IMG/VR virus record: IMGVR_UViG_3300048580_000993
Coordinates: 1-36,032 of that record
DNA length: 36,032 bases
Source of the DNA: a virus
Direction: 5' to 3' (one strand)
Made by a program: the position numbers and the translations under genes. Position 1 is the first letter of the stretch. Each line of letters opens with the position of its first letter. Shown here in pieces: positions 23,870-29,645 of the stretch. The notes beneath the pieces are model-generated. The model did not search any database and had not been told where the DNA came from. It saw only the letters and a list, made by a program, of their open reading frames with translations.

Positions 23870-24349
23870 TTATTTATCAGAATCTGTTCGTTTGGATAAC
23901 TTTATTAAAAGTTGATAATTATTCCAAGCTTCTTTTACAGCTTTGTTTTCTTCGTGTAATTTCTTTTCCCATTCCATTTGTTTTATCCAATCAATGTGTT
24001 CTTTTAACACAGGGTAATTTTTAATATCTCCAACGATTTGATGGTTCGCTTCTGTTTTTACAAAAATGGCATCACATCTTCTACAAACGTGTAAATTATT
24101 AATAATCGCCCCACCATAATTCATTATAGATAACCCTGAATTATGGGCAATTGTTGTATTTGCCCAATTTGAATTGGATAATATTGTTCCTGTAATGGAT
24201 AGTGGTGAAATAGTAGCCATATTGGATAATGATATTTTTTGTGGATGGCTTGTTTTAAAATCTTTTTCTGTTATTCTTGGGATTGGATCGACCCTACAAT
24301 ATGGTTGGTGTCCTTTAAAAGCGCATATTAGTTTGTTTAATAATTTCAT
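23870..24349 (-). CDS. Zinc-ribbon-type hypothetical protein
   Basis: The 159-residue protein opens MKLLNKLICAFKGHQPYC and has a second Cys pair in HVCRRCDAIF (about 88-97). This layout is known from small phage proteins where a C-x-GH motif and a later CxxC bind one zinc. Between them lies a Ser/Asn/Ile-rich segment (about 35-85) that looks like an insertion. The C-terminus is a Lys/Glu/Trp-rich helix. Its ATG overlaps the upstream stop (ATGA). The role is unknown. Confidence 0.7.
   Translation of the reverse strand: MKLLNKLICAFKGHQPYCRVDPIPRITEKDFKTSHPQKISLSNMATISPLSITGTILSNSNWANTTIAHNSGLSIMNYGGAIINNLHVCRRCDAIFVKTEANHQIVGDIKNYPVLKEHIDWIKQMEWEKKLHEENKAVKEAWNNYQLLIKLSKRTDSDK
23871..23878 (-). 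promoter_or_regulatory. Putative late promoter (GATAAATA)
   Basis: On the minus strand GATAAATA overlaps the last codons of the 23870 gene and lies 29 bases before the ATG at 23842, the standard spacing. Confidence 0.5.
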
Positions 24350-24690
24350 TCCATAAGCCCCAATTGTTTCATTTGTTCTTTAAAGGCATAATTTGGATCA
24401 GCCTTTACATGTGTTAATTTAAATAGTATAACATCGATGTTGTTTGGAATCCAAATTATTATTGAATGGTGGTTTTCAATATCATGGCTTATTAATACTT
24501 CAGATAGATTTTTATGACACCATGAAATAATTTCGTCATAACGTTCATTTGATGTTGGGGAAAAACAATAAGCCTTCCCATTAAAAATATGTTTTTTGGA
24601 TGGTTTTGGATTTAAATAATTTAGTGAATCTAAGTCTTCACCTTTTTGTAAAGATAGTCTGTTATAGTTCCAAATATCTCTGTTAGTCAT
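24346..24690 (-). CDS. Small hypothetical protein with family C-terminus
   Basis: The 114-residue protein starts at the ATG at 24690 (MTNRDIWN); GAGG lies just before it and it overlaps the upstream stop. The second half reads as strand, helix, strand with HSIIIWIPNNIDVILFKLTH near the end, again the cluster signature. The function is unknown. Confidence 0.7.
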   Translation of the reverse strand: MTNRDIWNYNRLSLQKGEDLDSLNYLNPKPSKKHIFNGKAYCFSPTSNERYDEIISWCHKNLSEVLISHDIENHHSIIIWIPNNIDVILFKLTHVKADPNYAFKEQMKQLGLME

Positions 24691-25048
24691 CACAATCCTC
24701 TTGATATTTTAATACAAATAATAAACGATCTTCTTTATTTTCAAATAAAATACATTCTTCGCTGTGAATATAATAATTTATATTCTTGAAGTGGATTTTT
24801 AAAAATTCTGTGATTTTGTTTATGTTTTTTGATTTTGGGTTATATTCTGTTGTTGGTATCCAATTTAGATTAGCGCAAGCCCCAATACTAACATAAAGAT
24901 ATGGACGCCATTCATCCCTTTCCAATCGCTCTGATAACCATTCCCCAAATTCAGAAGCATTACAGACAAACCTTTTGTGTAAAAACTCTTGAAAATGGGC
25001 TGACTTGGTGTTTATATTATTTGGGTCAATAAAATCAATATCTCTCAT
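24683..25048 (-). CDS. Small hypothetical protein with family C-terminus
   Basis: The 121-residue protein starts MRDIDFIDPNN and ends CILFENKEDRLLFVLKYQED, matching the signature. A central part with LSERLERDEWRPYLYVSIG may be a helix-strand pair. AAGGAAGG lies before the ATG, and start and upstream stop share a base (TAATG). The function is unknown. Confidence 0.7.
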   Translation of the reverse strand: MRDIDFIDPNNINTKSAHFQEFLHKRFVCNASEFGEWLSERLERDEWRPYLYVSIGACANLNWIPTTEYNPKSKNINKITEFLKIHFKNINYYIHSEECILFENKEDRLLFVLKYQEDCDD

Positions 25049-25455
25049 TATGCCTTCCTTTGTAGAATTGGGGATAAAAAGTCAATTAAAACTTTGTCTT
25101 GTTCTGTTGATACAAATATAACATTATTTTTAAAATCTATATAAAAATAACCAACTGAAAATTCTTTAAAAAGCATATAAAATTTCAACCAATTTTTTTG
25201 GAATGTTTTGTTTTCTTTATCTAAGTTTATTATTTTTACATTGTTTCCTATATTAAATAATTTAAAAAATTTTTCTATTAATCTTATTTTATGTTTTTTG
25301 TGTAGATATACATTCTTTTTATTCCCAAGATAAAAATGGATTGATTTCTTCCAAACAATTTCCCTGCGACAAAATGGGTTAACCAGTTGTGTAATTATGA
25401 CTTGTTTAACTTCTTCATTAGATAATTTATTCCACCAAATATATTTTTCATCCAT
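25048..25455 (-). CDS. Small hypothetical protein with family-like C-terminus
   Basis: The ATG at 25455 (MDEKYIWWNKLSNEE) overlaps the Nudix stop as ATGGATGA and gives 135 residues; the frame extends to a TTG at 25482 without support. The protein is very Lys/Phe/Asn-rich, with NVIFVSTEQDKVLIDFL near the end, a looser form of the cluster signature. The function is unknown. Confidence 0.65.
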   Translation of the reverse strand: MDEKYIWWNKLSNEEVKQVIITQLVNPFCRREIVWKKSIHFYLGNKKNVYLHKKHKIRLIEKFFKLFNIGNNVKIINLDKENKTFQKNWLKFYMLFKEFSVGYFYIDFKNNVIFVSTEQDKVLIDFLSPILQRKA

Positions 25456-25999
25456 TGGTAAATTTAAAAACCTTGTTGACAAAAATGTTATAATTATTTG
25501 TTAATTTGGAAATTTTGTATGATAGGGAATTACGAAATGCAATTGCCTTGCAGATAAGTTCTTTGTGGTTGAAAGCCAAATCCATATCATCAATATCTCT
25601 CATGGTAACAAATTTAATCTCCATTAAATCATCACCAGCTTTCATTGTTGAAATTTGTTTATTGGATAATTCAACTAAAAATAGGTTGTTAATAATGTGC
25701 GCCCTACTATCAGTATTAGGGTTTGAGCTTACACCAAACAACGTTAATTGATCTTTATTAACAACAATATTAGTTTCTTCCATAATTTCTCTAACAGCAG
25801 TATCTTCTACACATTCGCCTTTTTTTACAATAACTCCATCCTCCATAACTTGTGCATCCACAAATCCACCGGGGACAGACCAAAATCCAGCGAAAGCATC
25901 TGCGTTAATGTCTCGCTTGCCAAGTAAAATCTTATCGTTGTAGAACATGAACATTGTGGTTGTCCCAGACACCATTGGGAAACGATAGGTATAGGTCAT
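25448..25999 (-). CDS. Nudix hydrolase
   Basis: The 183-residue protein hydrolyses a nucleoside diphosphate linked to another group, by family. The Nudix box is present, but with an insertion of about ten residues: GGFVD, then an extra stretch, then GECVEDTAVREIMEETNIV, which keeps the catalytic REx2EE core. The N-terminal strand (TTTMFMFYNDKILLGKR) and FWSVPGG are typical. The substrate is unknown; phage Nudix enzymes may clean up dNTP pools, ADP-ribose or NAD-like compounds, or mRNA caps. AAAGGA lies before the ATG and a sigma-70-like promoter precedes it, so it is likely expressed early. Confidence 0.88.
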   Translation of the reverse strand: MTYTYRFPMVSGTTTMFMFYNDKILLGKRDINADAFAGFWSVPGGFVDAQVMEDGVIVKKGECVEDTAVREIMEETNIVVNKDQLTLFGVSSNPNTDSRAHIINNLFLVELSNKQISTMKAGDDLMEIKFVTMRDIDDMDLAFNHKELICKAIAFRNSLSYKISKLTNNYNIFVNKVFKFTNG

Positions 26000-26028
26000 T
26001 TTTCAATCCTTTCATACATTGATTAATC

Positions 26029-26057
26029 ATACTATCACCATTTTTAGGGCTTGTCAA
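26029..26057 (-). promoter_or_regulatory. Sigma-70-like early promoter for the Nudix operon
   Basis: Minus-strand TTGACA (26057-26052), 17 bases, TAGTAT (26034-26029) lies about 30 bases before the Nudix ATG. It has an exact -35 box and optimal spacing. Confidence 0.78.
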
Positions 26058-26554
26058 GAAATTAACAATCCATTTTCTGGCAACGACATTTTAACGAACA
26101 TCAAATCTTTTTTGGTGATATTATCAAAAAAGAAACATAGATTGCAGTCATCATCCAAATATAGGTTTTTTATCATAGTTTCTTTTGAATGTTTTTTGAA
26201 AAAATTATTGCAAGTCATCTTCTTAATCCAATAATATTCTTGTTTAAAAAGTTCTTCTTGTTCAGGTTCAATATAATATTCCCCCAAATGTTTAAAATGT
26301 TTATAATTTTTCACCCAATGCCCTTTTGATGAAAGTTTAATAAAATACAATTCTTTATGAATAGTGTATTGATATTTTTGTTGATTTTGTTCAAACCACC
26401 CCAACAAAGAATCGTCAATAATTTTGGCGAAAGTGTGGTGTTTTAATCTTTGATTTATTTTTCCGTGGAAGGTGTAGAATTCAAAGTTTGTGGGGAAATT
26501 AGTTTCCAGCCAAGTGTCAATATAATTCTCGAAATTTGTGATCCAAAATGCCAT
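26054..26554 (-). CDS. Hypothetical protein with family-like C-terminus
   Basis: The 166-residue protein opens MAFWITNFENYIDTWLETNF and ends CNLCFFFDNITKKDLMFVKMSLPENG, another loose example of the strand-DxxxF-helix ending. The middle is Lys/Tyr/Phe-rich. AGAGGA lies before the ATG. Its 3' end covers the -35 region of the Nudix promoter. The function is unknown. Confidence 0.7.
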   Translation of the reverse strand: MAFWITNFENYIDTWLETNFPTNFEFYTFHGKINQRLKHHTFAKIIDDSLLGWFEQNQQKYQYTIHKELYFIKLSSKGHWVKNYKHFKHLGEYYIEPEQEELFKQEYYWIKKMTCNNFFKKHSKETMIKNLYLDDDCNLCFFFDNITKKDLMFVKMSLPENGLLIS

Positions 26555-26640
26555 TTTATAGTTCCTCTAGTTAGTGAGCCAATATTTTATTAGTTCTGAG
26601 CCAATTTAGGGTTTTGTTGTTCTACCAACACCCTTTATAT

Positions 26641-26648
26641 TATTTATC
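26641..26648 (-). promoter_or_regulatory. Possible late promoter (GATAAATA)
   Basis: Minus-strand GATAAATA lies 87 bases before the ATG at 26554. The gap holds a direct repeat of TGAGCCAATAT/TGAGCCAATTT (near 26575 and 26597) and nothing else recognisable. Confidence 0.45.
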
Positions 26649-26672
26649 AAACAACCCAATAAATGGTAAAAA

Positions 26673-26680
26673 TAATAAAT
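26673..26680 (+). promoter_or_regulatory. Possible late promoter (AATAAATA)
   Basis: AATAATAAATAGATT lies 34 bases before the PAS gene ATG at 26714. It has one mismatch to the window's GATAAATA consensus. It forms a divergent pair with the minus-strand copy at 26641-26648. Confidence 0.45.
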
Positions 26681-26713
26681 AGATTATGATAAAATTTTTA
26701 TGAGGGTATTAAT

Positions 26714-27244
26714 ATGTTTGAAAGATTTTTTAAAAAAAATAAAAAGCCCACTAACCAAGAAAGATACCTTCATTGTCGTGAACCAGAACGTAAAGTCGAT
26801 TGTAAAATTGATCAAAAAGCAGATATATTAATCGCTAAAATTTCAGAAAATAAATTGATGCAAGAACGATTATATGCAACATATAATATGATGAACACTT
26901 TATTGGAAGCAATCCCTGCCCCAATATTTTATAAAGACATTAATGGAAAATATCTTGGGTGTAATAAATATTTCGAAAGATTTATTGGATTATCAAGGGA
27001 CAAAATAATAGGTAGGACTGTGTATGAGATAGCCCCGTTTGAATTGGCTCAAAAATATGAAATAGCTGATAAAGAATTGATGCTTAATGGGACAGCACAA
27101 CGTTACAAGACTGACGTAAAATATGCTAATGGAAAGATGAAAACAGTAATGTTTCATAAAAGTTGTTTTTATGACAACAACGAAAAACTCAAGGGGATAG
27201 TTGGTGTGATGTTGGATATAACAGGCTGGGAGAAAGATGACTAG
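26714..27244 (+). CDS. Single PAS-domain protein
   Basis: The 176-residue protein has a basic N-terminus, a helix (about 30-65) and one PAS domain with PAC end (about 66-173): LLEAIPAPIFYKDINGKYLG, NKYFERFIGLSRDKIIGRTV, VGVMLDITGWEKDD. It closely follows the style of PAS domains of bacterial sensor kinases but has no kinase or other output. The frame ends at TAG (27242-27244). It then stays open for 26 sense codons to a TAA at 27323, in sequence that reads as coding. GAGGG lies before the ATG. Confidence 0.83.
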   Translation: MFERFFKKNKKPTNQERYLHCREPERKVDCKIDQKADILIAKISENKLMQERLYATYNMMNTLLEAIPAPIFYKDINGKYLGCNKYFERFIGLSRDKIIGRTVYEIAPFELAQKYEIADKELMLNGTAQRYKTDVKYANGKMKTVMFHKSCFYDNNEKLKGIVGVMLDITGWEKDD

Positions 27245-27325
27245 CCAACATCACCACCATTAGACATCAATGATATTTCTAATTTAATGTCTGGTTTGGA
27301 TAATAAACGTTACACCAAACGTTAA
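27245..27325 (+). other. In-frame extension after the PAS gene TAG stop
   Basis: The 26 codons PTSPPLDINDISNLMSGL...YTKR follow the TAG in the same frame and end with TAA three bases short of the IF-3 gene end. TAG followed by C is a context known to be leaky. The stretch could be a read-through tail, or the relic of a longer gene truncated by a nonsense mutation. Confidence 0.35.
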
Positions 27326-27327
27326 AT

Positions 27328-27867
27328 TTATTTTTTCTTTAATGGTGCAATGACGATTGTAATCATTCGTTCTTGTTCGTTAGTTTCTTGAATGACTTCA
27401 TGCTCTCCAACTTGCCCAATAAAGTTAGCCATAACATCACGACCAATATCTTTATGGAAACGTTCCCGCCCGGAAAATTTAATCCCAACCTTTACACGAA
27501 ACCCTTTATTGAAAAATTCAAGGGCGTGTTTGACTTTGACTGCAATATCGTGTTTGTCTGTTGCAGGTTTTAACCAAAGTTCTTTAACGACGATCCTACT
27601 TTCTTTTTCTTTTTTCTTGATTTCTTTTTCTTTAATGGTTTGGGAATATTTGAATTTACCATAATCCAAAACCTTACACACTGGTGGAACTGCTTTTTCC
27701 GAAATAAGCACCAAATCCAAACTATAATCAGTTTCAGCGATTGTCAAGGCATCTTCGCTTGACATAATTCCAATTAAATTACCTTCAGGATCGAGGAGCC
27801 TGACTTGTGGGAAATTAATTTGTTCGTTTACCATTGATTCTTGTGTCACTGTGATATTATTCTCCAT
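27328..27867 (-). CDS. infC: Translation initiation factor IF-3
   Basis: The 179 residues match bacterial IF-3 (180 in E. coli), which binds the 30S subunit, checks start codon and initiator tRNA, and keeps subunits apart. The N-domain has VNEQINFPQVRLLDPEGNLIG (family: R-x-NE-xI...VRL-xD-xxG-xxxG) and KYSQTIKEKEIKKKEKE as the lysine-rich linker. The C-domain has VKELWLKPATDKHDIAVKVK, ALEFFNKGFRVKVGIKFSGRE and ERMITIVIAPLKKK. Both domains are complete. There is no ribosome site before the ATG at 27867; GGAG inside the first codons sits six bases before an in-frame ATC (codon 5). It is the last gene of the minus-strand operon after clpX. Confidence 0.93.
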   Translation of the reverse strand: MENNITVTQESMVNEQINFPQVRLLDPEGNLIGIMSSEDALTIAETDYSLDLVLISEKAVPPVCKVLDYGKFKYSQTIKEKEIKKKEKESRIVVKELWLKPATDKHDIAVKVKHALEFFNKGFRVKVGIKFSGRERFHKDIGRDVMANFIGQVGEHEVIQETNEQERMITIVIAPLKKK

Positions 27868-27932
27868 TTAAAGTTTTTGCCCATTTTGAGCCTAATATTA
27901 TTATGCACCATTTCAACATAAAGTCAAATTTT

Positions 27933-29207
27933 TTATGCATCTGTCCCAGAATTTTCTTGTTTATTGTCGTGTATAAAAATTGGTTCTTCTTTATCTGTTA
28001 TGACTTTTTCGGTGATGATGATTTTTGAAACCCCATCATTCTTCAAGTCTGGTAGTCTATATTGTAATTTAGTCAACGTTTTTTCGATAATGGCTCGAAG
28101 ACCACGGGCACCTGTTAAAGCCTTGTCAGCGACCTTCGCAATGGCTAATAGGGCATCATTAACGAACTCAAGCTCCACCCCATCCAATTTGAACAATGCT
28201 TGGAATTGTCTAATAACAGCGTTCTTTGGTTCTGTTAAAATTTGTACCAATTGGTCTTCTGTTAATTCATCCAAAACTGCGATAACTGGAAAACGCCCTA
28301 CAAATTCTGGAATCATACCAAAAGAAATAAAATCTTCTGGTTCGAGCATTTCAAGCATTTTTCCAGAATGTTTTTTTCTATCTTTATCTTCTACAACACT
28401 TTTAATAGATGCCCCAAAACCTATTGAAGATTTTTCATTGGTACGATTTTCCACATATTTTTCAATACCAACGAATGCCCCTGCAGCGAAGAAAAGAATA
28501 TTTTTGGTATCAATGACAATCATTTCTTGTGATGGATTTTTTCTTCCACCATTTGGGGGGACTCGAATTTCAGCCCCTTCAATAATCTTCAAAAGAGCCT
28601 GTTGCACACCTTCACCTGAAACGTCCCTTGTAATGGAAACATTATCGCCTTTTTTAGCTTTTTTATCAATTTCGTCAATGAAGATAATTCCCTTTTGTGC
28701 TTTTTCCACATCATAATCTGCAACTTGGAGCAATCTTGTAAGAATAGATTCCACATCATCACCAACATACCCAGATTCAGTCAACGAAGAAGCTCCGCAA
28801 ATGGTGAAAGGAATATCCAATTTTCTTGCGATTGTTTGGGCTAATAAAGTTTTGCCTGTGCCTGATGAACCACAAACGAAGATGTTGGACTTGCTCATTT
28901 CCACCCCATCAATTTCAGGGTTTTGGATTCGTTTGTAATGGTTATAAACTGCCACAGCGATAGTTTCTTTGGCTGTCCCTTGTCCAATAACATATTGGTC
29001 CATAAATTCTTTTAATTCTCTTGGGGTTGGGATTCTGTTTGGGTCACGAGGTTCATCACTTCCACCAGTATTTTTAAAGATGATATCATAACATAACGCA
29101 ACACATTCATTACAAATCCAAACATCTGGACCAGCAATGATTTTTTTAACTTCAGTTTGGCGCTTCCCACAAAAGGAACATTCGCATAAATGTTTTTCTT
29201 CGCTCAT
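27933..29207 (-). CDS. clpX: ClpX ATP-dependent unfoldase
   Basis: The 424-residue AAA+ unfoldase matches bacterial ClpX (424 in E. coli). The zinc-binding domain has Cys10, Cys13, Cys32 and Cys35. The AAA+ module has Walker A GSSGTGKT (113-120), pore loop GYVGDD (146-151), Walker B FIDEID (176-181), EFVGRFPV with the arginine finger, and sensor-II GARGLRAIIE. The IGF loop that docks ClpX on ClpP is kept (IGFG, 262-265), so it may work with host ClpP. The RKH pore loop of E. coli is RKN here (222-224), which may change substrate choice. AAGGTGA lies before the ATG. It lies between a small gene and IF-3 in one operon. Confidence 0.94.
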   Translation of the reverse strand: MSEEKHLCECSFCGKRQTEVKKIIAGPDVWICNECVALCYDIIFKNTGGSDEPRDPNRIPTPRELKEFMDQYVIGQGTAKETIAVAVYNHYKRIQNPEIDGVEMSKSNIFVCGSSGTGKTLLAQTIARKLDIPFTICGASSLTESGYVGDDVESILTRLLQVADYDVEKAQKGIIFIDEIDKKAKKGDNVSITRDVSGEGVQQALLKIIEGAEIRVPPNGGRKNPSQEMIVIDTKNILFFAAGAFVGIEKYVENRTNEKSSIGFGASIKSVVEDKDRKKHSGKMLEMLEPEDFISFGMIPEFVGRFPVIAVLDELTEDQLVQILTEPKNAVIRQFQALFKLDGVELEFVNDALLAIAKVADKALTGARGLRAIIEKTLTKLQYRLPDLKNDGVSKIIITEKVITDKEEPIFIHDNKQENSGTDA

Positions 29208-29213
29208 TATATA

Positions 29214-29645
29214 TCACCTTTTCAAATAGTTGTTATTAATTAATTTTGAAAATAACCTTATTGGATTATCATCAATAATTTTTTTATTTAAATGCTCAAT
29301 CAATTTTCCATATATATTTATGGAATTAATGGTTGATGCTACCCATATATTTTGTTTTGTCAATAAATTACCTAATATTAAATGTTCTATAGAGTTATTA
29401 TATAAAAATTTATCTGTGATGTAAATAAATATTTCATCCACTAACGAAGAATGTTGCACCACCCATTCATAATTTTTCCCATCTTGGTCATAATAAAAAG
29501 TGCAAGCGAGTGTTTCAAAGTTTGCGTTGGCATATGCCACTATTTCATTTTTCCAATTCATGTCATCATCACCCCATAAAAGTATTTTTGGTTTTCCACC
29601 AAAATATGTTTCTGGTGGGGTGACGAGGGTTATGTTCATATCCAT
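29214..29645 (-). CDS. Hypothetical protein, possibly nucleoside deoxyribosyltransferase-like
   Basis: The 143-residue protein begins MDMNITLVTPPETYFGGKPK and has a Rossmann-like pattern: PKILLWGDDDMNWKNEIVAY, then YEWVVQHSSLVDEIFIYI, then SIEHLILGNLLTKQNIWVAS. The order of W-x-x-E, an aspartate-bearing strand and an S-x-E-x-L helix recalls nucleoside 2-deoxyribosyltransferase-like proteins, but the match is loose. It overlaps the end of the membrane protein gene by ten bases and clpX starts seven bases after it. Confidence 0.6.
   Translation of the reverse strand: MDMNITLVTPPETYFGGKPKILLWGDDDMNWKNEIVAYANANFETLACTFYYDQDGKNYEWVVQHSSLVDEIFIYITDKFLYNNSIEHLILGNLLTKQNIWVASTINSINIYGKLIEHLNKKIIDDNPIRLFSKLINNNYLKR

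Noticed and set aside
26555-26713. Small gene in the gap before the PAS gene
   Set aside because: No frame with a start and ribosome site was found; only promoters and a short direct repeat are visible.
27242-27325. Genome-wide reassignment of TAG to a sense codon
   Set aside because: TAG also ends the homing endonuclease (5867) and the 23320 gene, where the frames close soon after and the next genes begin, so TAG works as a stop here.
27283-27340. Terminator between the PAS gene and IF-3
   Set aside because: Only a 6-base AACGTT palindrome with a distant T run is present, and the stretch is better explained as an open frame.
27964-28716. 250-codon plus-strand frame antisense to clpX
   Set aside because: ClpX is complete and conserved on the other strand; the antisense frame is Ser/Ile-rich noise.
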